Assembly: GCF_010730195.1 (NCBI RefSeq)
Contig: NZ_AP022613.1
Location: forward strand, 248,001 to 312,000
Direction: 5' to 3'
Origin: Mycobacterium conspicuum
GTDB taxonomy: Bacteria > Actinomycetota > Actinomycetes > Mycobacteriales > Mycobacteriaceae
DNA length: 64,000 nt
The position numbers and the translations under genes were made by a program. This document shows, in pieces, positions 50,527 to 59,361 of the stretch. The notes below the pieces were generated by a model. That model saw only the letters and a list, made by a program, of their open reading frames with translations. It was not told the origin of the DNA and searched no databases. Within the stretch, counting starts at the first letter, position 1; each line of letters starts with the position of its first letter.

Positions 50527-52021
50527 CTTTGGCCGATCTCGATCGCGCGCGGCGGTGCTCGCCGTAATCGCCCTCGTTATATTCGCGACCGGCTGCTCTA
50601 AATCAACGAATGCACAACAACCGGCCAACAATCCCGCCGCGGCCGATTTCGCGTCCGCGTTGCGCGACCGGGTGACCACCGACGCGATGATGGGGCATCT
50701 GTCCAAACTGCAGGACATCGCCAACGCGAACAGCGGTACCCGGGCGGTGGGCACCCCCGGCTACGAAGCCAGCATCGATTACGTCGTCGACACGCTGCGT
50801 GGCAGCGGTTTTGACGTGCAGACGCCCGAATTCTCCGCGCGGGTGTTCCACGCCGACAAGGGGTCGGTGCTTCTCGGCGGTAAGACGTACGAAGCGCGGG
50901 CGCTGGAATACAGTCTGGGAACGCCGCCGGACGGGGTGAGCGGGCCGCTGGTGTCCATGCCGAGCGGCGAGACGTCGGGATGCAAGAGCGCCGACTTCGA
51001 CGGTTTGCCGGTGCGCGGCGCGGTGGTGTTGGTGGACCGCGGCGGCTGCCCCTTCGCCAAGAAGGAAGACACCGCGGCGCAGCGGGGCGCGGCGGCGATG
51101 ATCGTCGCCGACAACGTCGACGAGCAGCAGATGGATGGCACCCTGGGGGCGGACACCGACGTCAAGATTCCTTCGGTGGGCGTCACCAAATCCACCGGCC
51201 TGCTGCTGCGGAGGCAGCCCGGCCAAGCGACCATCAAGCTCAACGCGAGTACTCAAAACGTCAAGGCGCGCAACGTCATTGCGCAGACCAAGACGGGGTC
51301 GACCACCGACGTCGTGATGGCCGGCGCGCATCTGGACAGCGTGCCGGAGGGGCCGGGCATCAACGACAACGGCTCGGGGGTGGCCGCGGTACTGGAAACC
51401 GCTGTGCAGCTGGGGAACTCACCGAACGTGCACAACGCGGTACGGTTCGGGTTCTGGGGAGCCGAGGAGCTGGGGCTGATCGGATCGCGGAATTACGTTG
51501 AGTCGCTGGACCTGGACGCGCTACAGCACATCGCGCTGTACCTCAACTTCGACATGCTGGCATCGCCCAATCCGGGCTATTTCACCTACGACGGAGACCA
51601 ATCGCTGCCCGCGGACACCCGCGGTCAGCCGGTGGTGCCGGAGGGTTCGGCCGGTATCGAGCGCACCCTGGTCGCCTACCTGAAGTCGGCGGGCAAGCCG
51701 GCTCAGGACACCTCGTTCGACGGTCGCTCCGACTACGACGGCTTCACCCTGGCGGGCATCCCGGCCGGCGGCCTGTTTTCGGGCGCGGAGGCCAACAAAT
51801 CCGACGCGCAGGCCAAGCTGTGGGGCGGTACCGCCAACGTGCCGTTCGACCCCAACTATCACAAGAACACCGACATCCTCGACCACATCGACCGGACCTC
51901 GCTGGGCATCAACGGCGGCGGCGTCGCCTATGCGGTGGCGCTGTACGCGCAAGACCTCGGCGGCCGCAACGGCATTCCGGTCCTCGACGACCGCACGCGT
52001 CACGTGCTGACCAAGAAATGA
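50519..52021 (+). CDS. lpqL: M28-family aminopeptidase lipoprotein LpqL
   Basis: A 500-residue lipoprotein (lipobox VIFATGC) with a PA insert domain (VRGAVVLVDRGGCPFAKKEDTAAQRGAAAMIV) and an M28 zinc aminopeptidase domain. All expected dizinc ligands and the base are visible: GAHLDSVPEGPG (His), GINDNGSG (Asp), FWGAEELGL (base Glu, ligand Glu), LNFDMLASPN (Asp) and NYHKNTDILDH (His). It probably trims peptides at the outer face of the membrane. Same size as M. tuberculosis LpqL. It overlaps the paralogous gene by ATGA. Confidence 0.95.
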   Translation: MSDFGRSRSRAAVLAVIALVIFATGCSKSTNAQQPANNPAAADFASALRDRVTTDAMMGHLSKLQDIANANSGTRAVGTPGYEASIDYVVDTLRGSGFDVQTPEFSARVFHADKGSVLLGGKTYEARALEYSLGTPPDGVSGPLVSMPSGETSGCKSADFDGLPVRGAVVLVDRGGCPFAKKEDTAAQRGAAAMIVADNVDEQQMDGTLGADTDVKIPSVGVTKSTGLLLRRQPGQATIKLNASTQNVKARNVIAQTKTGSTTDVVMAGAHLDSVPEGPGINDNGSGVAAVLETAVQLGNSPNVHNAVRFGFWGAEELGLIGSRNYVESLDLDALQHIALYLNFDMLASPNPGYFTYDGDQSLPADTRGQPVVPEGSAGIERTLVAYLKSAGKPAQDTSFDGRSDYDGFTLAGIPAGGLFSGAEANKSDAQAKLWGGTANVPFDPNYHKNTDILDHIDRTSLGINGGGVAYAVALYAQDLGGRNGIPVLDDRTRHVLTKK

Positions 52022-53487
52022 TCCGCCGGCTGACCGCCACGGTGCTGTTGCTGACGGGATTGTTGGCGGGATGTTCGTCGAAACCGGGGCCGCACGCGGC
52101 CGCGCCCGACGTCGGCCATGGTTTGGCCGCCAAGGTGACCGCGGACCGGATGCTGGCGCACCTGCGCGCGCTGCAGGACATCGCCAACGCGAACGGCGGC
52201 AACCGGGCAGCGGGCACACCGGGGTACGACGCCAGCGTCGACTACGTTGCGAAAGTATTGCGCGGCAGGGGCTTCGACGTGCTGACCCCGCAATTCGACC
52301 GGCTGTCCACCATATCCCCGGGCAAGCCGGCGCTGACGATCGCCGGCCGCAGTTATCCGGTCGACCAGGCCTCGTTGCTGGTCCGGACGCCGGCCGGTGG
52401 GCTGACCGGGGCGCCGATCCGGCCCAGTCACCCGGCCGGCTGCACCGCCGGTGACTACCCGCCCGTCGTGCCGCGCGGGTCGATCGCCGTCGTCGATGAC
52501 AGTAGCTGCTCGGTGGTCGACAAGCAGAACAGCGCGCTGGCCAAGGGCGCCGCAGCGCTGATCGTGATCAGTCAGCCCACCGGCGCGGGCGCCCGGCCCA
52601 CGCTGTTCGGTCCCGGTTATTACAACCAGCTGACCATGCCGGTCGCGGTGGTCGGGGCCGCGGGTGGCGCCGCGCTGGGTAGTGCGACCGCGCCGGTGCG
52701 CCTGGTCCTGGATGCCGAGAACGTCAAGATCACCTCACGAAACGTGTTGGCACAAACCAAGACCGGCTCGCCGCACGACGTGGTGATGGTCGGCGCGCAT
52801 CTCGACGGCCCGCGGGGCGGACCGGGCATCAACGACAACGGGTCCGGGGTGGCGGCGGTGCTGGAGACCGCGCTGCAGCTGGGCCCGTTGCCAGCGGTGA
52901 ACAACGCGGTGCGGTTCGTGTTTTGGGGAGCCGATCAGGATGGGCCCAACGGCGCCATGGATTATGTCTTCGGGCTGGACCCCGAGCGACTCAACGACAT
53001 CGCCCTCTACCTGGACTTCGTCATGCTGGGCTCGGTCAACGCGGGGTTTTTCACCGACGACGGCGACCAGTCCGGCCCGCCGGGCGCGGGGATCGCGGCC
53101 GCCGACGTCCCGGAAGGCTCGGCGGGGATTGAGCGCACCTTGGGTGCCTATCTGTACCTGGACGGCGAGCGGCCCGCCGACATGCCGTTGAGCACCCGGA
53201 CCGACTACCACCCGTTCATGGTCGCCGGGGTGCCGGTCGGGGGCATGACCGCGGGCGCGTCACAGACGAAAACCACTGTGCAGGCACGACTCTGGGGTGG
53301 CCAGGCCGGCGTCTGGTTCGACCCGAACTATCAGAGCGCCCGCGACACCGTCGAACACATCAATCGGGAAGCGCTGGGGGTCATGGGTTCTGGCGTGGCC
53401 TACGCGGTCGGCTGTTACGCCGAGTCGATCGGGGGAGTAAATGGTGTCCTGCCCCATGACAAGCGACATCGCACCCGGGTGCCCTAG
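52018..53487 (+). CDS. M28-type aminopeptidase-like lipoprotein lacking catalytic residues
   Basis: A 489-residue tandem paralogue of LpqL with its own lipobox (GLLAGC), PA domain and M28 fold. It keeps GAHLD and GINDNGSG, but the base/ligand pair Glu-Glu is Asp-Gln (FWGADQDGP), the Asp-bearing NFDM is DFVM, and the last His is Gln (FDPNYQSARDTVEH). Three of five metal ligands and the general base are therefore lost, predicting a pseudoenzyme that might bind peptides or regulate LpqL. Co-translated with lpqL. Confidence 0.88.
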   Translation: MIRRLTATVLLLTGLLAGCSSKPGPHAAAPDVGHGLAAKVTADRMLAHLRALQDIANANGGNRAAGTPGYDASVDYVAKVLRGRGFDVLTPQFDRLSTISPGKPALTIAGRSYPVDQASLLVRTPAGGLTGAPIRPSHPAGCTAGDYPPVVPRGSIAVVDDSSCSVVDKQNSALAKGAAALIVISQPTGAGARPTLFGPGYYNQLTMPVAVVGAAGGAALGSATAPVRLVLDAENVKITSRNVLAQTKTGSPHDVVMVGAHLDGPRGGPGINDNGSGVAAVLETALQLGPLPAVNNAVRFVFWGADQDGPNGAMDYVFGLDPERLNDIALYLDFVMLGSVNAGFFTDDGDQSGPPGAGIAAADVPEGSAGIERTLGAYLYLDGERPADMPLSTRTDYHPFMVAGVPVGGMTAGASQTKTTVQARLWGGQAGVWFDPNYQSARDTVEHINREALGVMGSGVAYAVGCYAESIGGVNGVLPHDKRHRTRVP

Positions 53488-53573
53488 CCGGCCAACGGTC
53501 GCGTGTGTGAATTCCTGGTGATCCGGGGCTTTTCTGCCCTGCCAGCAAACCGGTCGATCTACACTTCTTGGCC

Positions 53574-55031
53574 ATGTATAACCGCGGGCGCGCGAACGCG
53601 GCGGTGCGGGCGGCGATCGCCTGCGCTGCGTCGGTATTCCTGGTGGCCGGATGCAGCACCCTCGTCGAGGGGCGCGCGCTATCCATGCTCAACGACCCGT
53701 TCCGGGTGGGAGATCTGCCCGCGGCCGACGGTCCCAGCGGCCCCCGACCGAACGCACCGGCTCCGACGGGCAAGGTCGTCAACACCAACAACGGGCCGAT
53801 CGACAAGTTGGCCTTGCTCTCGATCAACGACATCGAGGAGTACTGGAAGGCCGTCTACAGCCAATCCCTGAGGGGCACCTTCAGGGCGGTCGACAAATTC
53901 GTTTCCTATGACTCCGACGATCCCAACAGTCCCATCGTCTGTCGCCGCAAGACTTACAAGTTCGTCAACGCCTTCTTCAACAGCCGCTGCGACCTGATCG
54001 CCTGGGACCGCGGGGTGTTGTTCCCAGTCGCGCAACGCTATTTCGGGGACATGGCCGTCACCGGGATCTTGGCCCACGAGTTCGGCCACGCGCTGCAACG
54101 GATGGCAAAATTGGTCTCCAACGATGACCCCACCATCGTTTTCGAGCAGCAGGCCGATTGTTTCGCGGGTGTCTATCTGTATTGGGTTGCCTCCGGCAAG
54201 TCGCCGCGCTTCACGTTGAGCACCGCTGACGGGCTCGACCACGTGCTGGCGGGGCTGATCACCATGCGCGACCCGGTGGAGGACCGGGAAGACGACAACG
54301 AACACGGGTCGGCCCTGGACCGGGTCAGCGCGTTCCAGATCGGCTTCATTTCCGGCGCCTCGGCATGCACGGCGATCAACACGACGGAGATCGAGCAGCG
54401 GCGCGGTGATTTGCCGAAGATCCTGCGGACCGATACCGACACCGGGGAAACCGAGACCGGTGAGGTCAAGGTCGACGAGGACACGCTGTCGACGCTGGTG
54501 GAGGTCATGGGGCAGATCTTCAGTCCGAAGCAGCCGCCCACGCTGTCCTACAAGCCGGCCGATTGCCCCGACGCCAAGGCCAGCCCACCGGCGTCGTACT
54601 GCCCGGCCACCAACACCATCGCGGTCGACCTGCCGGCGCTGGTCGCCATGGCCAAGGTCGGCGGCAGGGACGAACACGAGCTACCGCAGGGCGACGACAC
54701 CGCCCTGTCGATCGTGATGTCGAGATACGTGCTGGCGGTGCAGCATGAACGTGGCCTGCCGATGCAGAGCCCGTGGACCGCGCTGCGGACGGCGTGCCTG
54801 ACGGGCTACACGCACCGCAAGATGGCCGAACCCATCGCCATCCCGTCCGGCAAGCAGCTGATGCTGTCCGCCGGTGATCTAGACAAGGCCGTTTCCGGAC
54901 TGCTCACCAACCACCTGGCCGCCAGCGACGCCGACGGTGTCTCGGTGCCCGCCGGTTTCACTCGGATCGCGGCATTCCGTGGTGGTGTGGCCGGCAAGGC
55001 GGACGCTTGTTACGGCCGCTACACCGGGTAG
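53574..55031 (+). CDS. lpqM: HExxH metallopeptidase lipoprotein LpqM
   Basis: A 485-residue lipoprotein (lipobox FLVAGC). GILAHEFGHALQRMAKL is the zincin HExxH motif, and FEQQADCFAGVYLYWVASG downstream supplies the third ligand (E-x2-AD type). These are features of the neutral zinc metallopeptidase group found outside the actinobacterial membrane. Several Cys suggest disulfides. M. tuberculosis LpqM is Rv0419, next to lpqL as here. ATG 53574 is chosen; the ribosome site is weak. Confidence 0.92.
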   Translation: MYNRGRANAAVRAAIACAASVFLVAGCSTLVEGRALSMLNDPFRVGDLPAADGPSGPRPNAPAPTGKVVNTNNGPIDKLALLSINDIEEYWKAVYSQSLRGTFRAVDKFVSYDSDDPNSPIVCRRKTYKFVNAFFNSRCDLIAWDRGVLFPVAQRYFGDMAVTGILAHEFGHALQRMAKLVSNDDPTIVFEQQADCFAGVYLYWVASGKSPRFTLSTADGLDHVLAGLITMRDPVEDREDDNEHGSALDRVSAFQIGFISGASACTAINTTEIEQRRGDLPKILRTDTDTGETETGEVKVDEDTLSTLVEVMGQIFSPKQPPTLSYKPADCPDAKASPPASYCPATNTIAVDLPALVAMAKVGGRDEHELPQGDDTALSIVMSRYVLAVQHERGLPMQSPWTALRTACLTGYTHRKMAEPIAIPSGKQLMLSAGDLDKAVSGLLTNHLAASDADGVSVPAGFTRIAAFRGGVAGKADACYGRYTG

Positions 55032-55082
55032 ATCCGAGCCTGCGGCGGTAGAGTGGGTGCGACTTGATCCCAGGAGGCGTCG

Positions 55083-55496
55083 ATGACGGACCTACCGCCT
55101 AGCTACCCGCCGCCACCGCCGGGTGGTTATGGCTATCAGCCGCCGCCACCACCGCCAGGCGGTTATGGTTATCCGCCACCGCCACAAGGCGTCGGGACGA
55201 ACGGCATGGCGATCGCGTCGCTGGTGTGCTCCCTAGTCGGGTGGCTCTGCGGCGTCGGGTTCATCTTGGGTTTGATCTTCGGCATTGTCGCGCTGGGCCA
55301 GATCAAGCGGACCGGTCAGGGTGGCCGCGGGATGGCAATCGCCGGAATAGTGATCGCCTCGGTCTGGATCGTGCTCTGCATAGCCGTGGGCATATTCGCC
55401 GCGATAAGCGGGAGCTTGTCACACGCGGATTCCGGCGTGCTGGCTGTGGTGATTTCCTCTGCACCGCTGAATGAGCTTGCGGCTCAACCGATCTGA
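55083..55496 (+). CDS. DUF4190-type small membrane protein with PPGGYGY repeats
   Basis: A 137-residue protein. The N-terminus has two PPGGYGY repeats in a Pro/Tyr/Gly-rich tail. A DUF4190-like domain with two TM helices follows (MAIASLVCSLVGWLCGVGFILGLIFGIVALGQIKRTGQGGRGMAIAGIVIASVWIVL). ATG 55083 is preceded by CCAGGAGGCGTCG. The C-terminal 13 nt overlap the convergent LLM gene. Function is unknown; such proteins are common at the actinobacterial membrane. Confidence 0.85.
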   Translation: MTDLPPSYPPPPPGGYGYQPPPPPPGGYGYPPPPQGVGTNGMAIASLVCSLVGWLCGVGFILGLIFGIVALGQIKRTGQGGRGMAIAGIVIASVWIVLCIAVGIFAAISGSLSHADSGVLAVVISSAPLNELAAQPI

Positions 55497-56359
55497 GCCA
55501 GCCTGGGCCCCAGATCATCGTTGAACCGGCGGATGAAGCCGACGGGGTCCGGATTGCCCGGCAGCGGACCGACGTTGATCATCTCGATGCCCAGCTCGGC
55601 GTAGCGCTCCACGGTCTTCAGGTACCCATCGGTGTCCTCGAAGGGATCGACGACGGCTAGGCCGCCGCACGTCTTGGCGATGTCACCGGGATCGCGACCC
55701 ACCGCGTCGCAATGCCGGGTGAGCACGTCCACCTTGTGCTTGAGCTCGTCGACGTCGGCCGTCATGCTGTTCCAGATGTCGGCGTACTGCGCGACCAATC
55801 GCAGTGTCTTGCGCTCGCCGTCGCCGCCGATCAGGACCGGCGGCCGCCGAATCGGTTGCGGCACACAGAGTGTCTCGGCCAGCTGATAATGCTTGCCGTG
55901 ATAGGGGCCGTCGTTGCCGCTCCACATCTGCAGACAGATCTGCAGCGTCTCTTCGAGCATCTCGAAACGGGTCCGCAGCGGGGGATAGGGGATGCCCAGG
56001 GCGATGTGCTCGCGGTCGTACCACGCCGCGCCCAGTCCCAGCATCGACCGGCCCTGCGACAGCACGTCGAGTGTGGTCACGGCCTTGGCCAGCACGCCGG
56101 GGTAGCGGTAGGTGACGCCGGTGACCAGCAGGGTCAGCTCGATCGTCGTCGTCTGTGCCGCCAGAAAGCCCAACGAGGTGTAGCCCTCCAGGAACGGATC
56201 TTCAGCTCGCCCAATGTTTTCCATCTGGAAGAAGTGGTCGGCCAGGGTGAACAGCGTGGCGCCACCCTGCTCGGCGGCTTTGGCCGCCTCGGTCAGGGTC
56301 GGCCCCAGCGCCGCCGGGTTCCCGGGCAGAAAATCGATGAAGTGTATTCCGAATTGCAT
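55484..56359 (-). CDS. LLM-class F420-dependent oxidoreductase-like protein
   Basis: A 291-residue luciferase-like protein of the F420-dependent type: FGIHFIDFLPGNP, GGATLFTLADHFFQMENIG, TYRYPGVLAKAVTTLDVLSQGRSMLGLGAAWYDREHIALGIPYPP, RFEMLEETLQICLQMW and PPVLIGGDGERKTLRLVAQYADIWN. It likely uses F420H2 rather than flavin; substrate unknown. It sits 15 nt downstream of a MarR regulator on the same strand, so it is probably the regulated target. Confidence 0.87.
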   Translation of the reverse strand: MQFGIHFIDFLPGNPAALGPTLTEAAKAAEQGGATLFTLADHFFQMENIGRAEDPFLEGYTSLGFLAAQTTTIELTLLVTGVTYRYPGVLAKAVTTLDVLSQGRSMLGLGAAWYDREHIALGIPYPPLRTRFEMLEETLQICLQMWSGNDGPYHGKHYQLAETLCVPQPIRRPPVLIGGDGERKTLRLVAQYADIWNSMTADVDELKHKVDVLTRHCDAVGRDPGDIAKTCGGLAVVDPFEDTDGYLKTVERYAELGIEMINVGPLPGNPDPVGFIRRFNDDLGPRLAQIG

Positions 56360-56374
56360 TGCAGTTCATCCCCT

Positions 56375-56809
56375 TTACTCGGTCAGCCGCTCGAGCAGGG
56401 ACAGCGCGTCGCGGATGGTGCGGCGCTCGGATTCCGAGTAGCGCTCATGGATGGCGCGTGCCAGCCATTCCTCCCGCACATGACGGTCGTTCTCGGCGCG
56501 TCGCCGGCCCGACTTGGTCAGCGAGATCACTTGGCGCCGACCATCTTCGGGATCGGGCATGCGCTCGATCAGTCCCCGTTGCTCGAGTGCGGCCACTATC
56601 GTGGCCATGGACTGTGGACGCACTCGCTCCGCACCGGCCAGCGCGCTGGCCGATGACGCCCCCTCTTTCCAGAGCCGGGTGAGCACCGCCGTCTGCGACG
56701 GCGTCAGGTCGCCGTCAATCGCAAGGCTTCGCAACTGACGTCGCAGCCGGCTGATTACCACCCGCAGATCGCGGGCCGCCGCCGCGGCTGATTCGGCGAT
56801 ACCGTCCAC
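56375..56809 (-). CDS. MarR-family transcriptional regulator
   Basis: A 144-residue winged-HTH regulator: LTPSQTAVLTRLWKEGASSASALAGAERVRPQSMATIVAALEQRGLIERMPDPEDGRRQVISLTKSGRR is a full MarR DNA-binding domain and wing. It is expected to be a dimeric repressor responding to a small phenolic or lipophilic ligand. GTG 56809. A palindrome lies 18 nt upstream. The downstream LLM oxidoreductase is the likely target along with autoregulation. Confidence 0.9.
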   Translation of the reverse strand: MDGIAESAAAAARDLRVVISRLRRQLRSLAIDGDLTPSQTAVLTRLWKEGASSASALAGAERVRPQSMATIVAALEQRGLIERMPDPEDGRRQVISLTKSGRRRAENDRHVREEWLARAIHERYSESERRTIRDALSLLERLTE

Positions 56810-56827
56810 TCCACCAACCGTAAACTA

Positions 56828-56843
56828 GACAGTTAAAACTGTC
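56828..56843. promoter_or_regulatory. GACAGT-TAAA-ACTGTC MarR-type operator
   Basis: A perfect 6-bp inverted repeat with 4-nt spacer, extended imperfectly by CTA/CAG flanks, lies 18 nt upstream of the MarR start. Its first base overlaps the stop codon region of the membrane gene ending at 56833. The site and symmetry fit a MarR dimer. A further half-site GGACTGTC follows at about 56850. Confidence 0.5.
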
Positions 56844-57156
56844 CAGTTTGGACTGTCTTCTTCTGACTGTTGTGCACCCATCCCACCAGGAAACCGGTGA
56901 TGAACAGCCATCCGATGGCCACCGCCGGGATCGCCCACGCGCGACGCACCAATACGGCGGTGTCGCACTGGCCGACCAGACCGTGGTTATCGGGCTGGGC
57001 GGCCTGGGTGAGGTCGGAGCGCAGGCCGGTGCCGCAGCTGACCTCGATGCCGTAGTGGTCGTATTGGTCCAGATAGATCGGGTACACCAGGGCCGCCGCT
57101 CCGATGATCGCGAGTAGCAGGCCGGCGATGCCGAGATAGGTCTGACGACGACTCAC
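56833..57156 (-). CDS. Small two-TM membrane protein, unknown
   Basis: A 107-residue protein with two TM helices (TYLGIAGLLLAIIGAAALVYPIYL and AWAIPAVAIGWLFITGFLVGWV) bracketing a ~45-residue loop that holds two Cys (VSCGTG, GQCDTA), probably disulfide-linked outside. GTG 57156 follows GGGGGGAACT. No family is recognised. It is 43 nt downstream of another small membrane gene on the same strand, likely co-transcribed. Confidence 0.7.
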   Translation of the reverse strand: MSRRQTYLGIAGLLLAIIGAAALVYPIYLDQYDHYGIEVSCGTGLRSDLTQAAQPDNHGLVGQCDTAVLVRRAWAIPAVAIGWLFITGFLVGWVHNSQKKTVQTGQF

Positions 57157-57198
57157 AGTTCCCCCCAAATGTTAATCACGGATCCGCTGGCTCGGGCT

Positions 57199-57423
57199 CT
57201 ACGTCATGCAGACGTTCGCGAACACCAGCACCGGCCACGACACGATGGAACCCAGAAAGGACACCGCCAGATCCACCCCGTGCATCTGATGCAGATGTTC
57301 GGTGTGCGTCGCCGACCAGATCGTCCCTAACAGTAGGTATGGTGTGCCGACGATCAATCCGATGGCCATCAGTTGGCCGACGGTGAGCTGAAATTCCAGC
57401 ACCTTGCGAAGTTTCTCCAACAT
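57199..57423 (-). CDS. Small two-TM membrane protein, unknown
   Basis: A 74-residue protein starting MLEKLRKVLEFQLTVGQLMA, with a TM helix (AIGLIVGTPYLLLGTIWSA), a His-rich short loop (THTEHLHQMHG) and a second TM helix (LAVSFLGSIVSWPVLVFANV). ATG 57423 follows CGGGGGGACTCAGT. The His-rich loop could bind metal; this is a guess. It diverges from the tandem TetR gene. Unknown function. Confidence 0.7.
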   Translation of the reverse strand: MLEKLRKVLEFQLTVGQLMAIGLIVGTPYLLLGTIWSATHTEHLHQMHGVDLAVSFLGSIVSWPVLVFANVCMT

Positions 57424-57545
57424 ACTGAGTCCCCCCGTCGTGGGAGCCTGTGCGTGCACCGGCCTCAATTATGTTAATCAAGATTCCGCCAATGCGATAG
57501 GTTCGCGGCGGGTTGGCGACGCGCACAGCGGGCTACAGTGGGGCG

Positions 57546-58829
57546 GTGACCACCGCGAGCGCCGAGGTTCGCAGGCGGCCCAAGGACCGCAAGGCGCAAA
57601 TAGCCCGCGCGTCCGCCGAGGCGTTCAGCGCGCAGGGCTATCACGCGGTGAGCATGGAGACCATCGCGGCCAAGGTCGGGGTGTCCGCGGCGGCGCTCTA
57701 CCGGCACTACACCGGCAAGTACCAGCTGTTCCGCGACGCGGTGCTGGCGTTGAGTCAACTGCTGGTCGACTGCACCGATCTGGAGCCGGACGAAAACGAT
57801 CCGGCCGCGACGTTGGACGGGCTCATCGCCGCGCTCGTCGACGTAACGCTGGACAACCGCGACTCCGGGGGCCTGTACCGTTGGCAGGCGCGCTATCTGC
57901 GCGCCGAGGACCAGGCCACGCTGGCCGACCAACTGAAGCAAGTCAATCGCCGAATCCAGAAGCCGCTCATGGTGATTCGGCCGTCGTTGGATTCGTCACA
58001 ACGGTGGATCCTGTCGGCGGGGGTGCTCAGCGTGATCGGCAGCATCGTCGATCACCGGTTGCGACTGCCGGCCAACGAGATTCGTGCGCTGTTGACCGGC
58101 GCGGCCACCGCGGTCCTTGACGCAGAACTCCCGCACCGGGCGCAGGTATCTCCCCGGCCGCCCTCCTGGCGGATCTTCACTGAGGATGCGGGTGTCTACG
58201 AGGCGTTGTTGCACGCTTCGATGGTGCTGTTCAAAGACCGGGGTTACTCCGAAACCAGCATGGCGCACATCGCCTCGGCCGCCGGAATACCGGTGTCCGG
58301 GATCTATCGGTACTTCTCCTCCAAGTGCGAGATCCTCGCGACCGGATTGCGCCGCGCGGCCGACCGGGTATCAGCACAACTCTCGCCGGTCGTGGGCGCG
58401 CTCACCGAGCCGCGTCAGGCGTTGAGCCTGCTGATCGACGCGTACGTCGCGACGTCGTTCGCCAATCCCGAACTTGCTGCGGTCTATTACACCGAGCGGG
58501 TCAACTTGACCCCCTCCGACCGGACATCGCTGCACAACGTGCAGCTGTCGACGATTGATTCATGGGTGCGGCTGCTGACCGCTGCGCGACCGTCGCTCAC
58601 GCCGACCCAGGCGGCTTTCCTGGTGCACGCCGCGATGGCGCTGGTGGTCGATCTGGGCCGGATGGGTAGCTCGGAAATGTCGCCGGATCGGTCGGCCTAT
58701 ACCCAGGCGTGTGTGCGAAAACTGATGGAGATCACGCTTTTTGGCCCTGAAGCAGCCGAACCGCCGCATCCACCGCGAGCGCGGGCACGTCGAGGGTCTT
58801 GGAGCCCAAATCGTGCCTCGCGCCGGTGA
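57546..58829 (+). CDS. Tandem (double) TetR-family regulator
   Basis: A 427-residue protein holding two complete TetR units. HTH 1 is in residues ~10-60 (AQIARASAEAFSAQGYHAVSMETIAAKVGVSAAALYRHYTGKYQLF), HTH 2 at ~215-265 (ALLHASMVLFKDRGYSETSMAHIASAAGIPVSGIYRYFSSKCEILA), each followed by a helical ligand-type domain. Such a monomer could mimic a TetR dimer. GTG 57546 is preceded by CAGTGGGGCG. Its last 98 nt overlap the convergent hydrolase gene. The C-terminal Pro/Arg tail encoded there looks like readthrough beyond the domain end. Confidence 0.85.
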   Translation: MTTASAEVRRRPKDRKAQIARASAEAFSAQGYHAVSMETIAAKVGVSAAALYRHYTGKYQLFRDAVLALSQLLVDCTDLEPDENDPAATLDGLIAALVDVTLDNRDSGGLYRWQARYLRAEDQATLADQLKQVNRRIQKPLMVIRPSLDSSQRWILSAGVLSVIGSIVDHRLRLPANEIRALLTGAATAVLDAELPHRAQVSPRPPSWRIFTEDAGVYEALLHASMVLFKDRGYSETSMAHIASAAGIPVSGIYRYFSSKCEILATGLRRAADRVSAQLSPVVGALTEPRQALSLLIDAYVATSFANPELAAVYYTERVNLTPSDRTSLHNVQLSTIDSWVRLLTAARPSLTPTQAAFLVHAAMALVVDLGRMGSSEMSPDRSAYTQACVRKLMEITLFGPEAAEPPHPPRARARRGSWSPNRASRR

Positions 58830-59361
58830 TCTCGACGATCTCGGTGGGTGCGGAGATCAATGCCGCCGCATCGCGCAGCTCCGCCGGTGTACCGAACGGG
58901 TCGGACGTGCCGTGCGTGAGCACGGTGGGCACGGTGATGTCGGGCAGGTGCTCGGTGCGCGGCCGTTCCGGTTTCCCGGGCGGGTGCACCGGGTAGGAGA
59001 ACAGCGTCAGCACGTCCACCGACGCTTCGCCGGCGGCCACTACCATCGAGGTCTGCCGCCCGCCGTAGGAATGTCCGCCGGCGATCAGCGGGCCGTCGGT
59101 CAGCCCGCGGCACACCTGAATCGCCTCGACGATCCCGGCGCGGTCGGTGGCGGCCGACCCGGACGGCGGGCCCTTGGGTCGGCGTCGGCGGTACGGCAGG
59201 TTGTAGCGCACGGCAAGCCAGCCGCGCGCCGCCCATTCGTCGCAAAGGCGTTGCAGCAGTGGAGAATCCCGGTTTCCACCAGCACCGTGGGTCAAGACGA
59301 CGACACCGGCCGGGGTGCCGGAAGGTTCGTGCGCGATGCCCGCGATCTGATCGAGGTTCAT
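58732..59361 (-). CDS. Dienelactone-hydrolase-like alpha/beta hydrolase (Rv0421c-like)
   Basis: A 209-residue KANL3/Tex30-type alpha/beta hydrolase. VVVLTHGAGGNRDSPLL is the oxyanion region, PLIAGGHSYGGRQTSMV carries the nucleophile Ser, THGTSDPFG the Asp and TGARHDLG the His. Substrate unknown. It overlaps thiD by ATGA and is the last gene of the thiC-thiD operon, as in M. tuberculosis Rv0421c-Rv0423c. Its end overlaps the TetR gene by 98 nt. Confidence 0.9.
   Translation of the reverse strand: MNLDQIAGIAHEPSGTPAGVVVLTHGAGGNRDSPLLQRLCDEWAARGWLAVRYNLPYRRRRPKGPPSGSAATDRAGIVEAIQVCRGLTDGPLIAGGHSYGGRQTSMVVAAGEASVDVLTLFSYPVHPPGKPERPRTEHLPDITVPTVLTHGTSDPFGTPAELRDAAALISAPTEIVEITGARHDLGSKTLDVPALAVDAAVRLLQGQKA

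Noticed and set aside
57546..58829. Frameshifted fusion of two separate tetR genes
   Set aside because: The frame is continuous with no stop or obvious intergenic sequence between the two units, so a genuine tandem protein is simpler.
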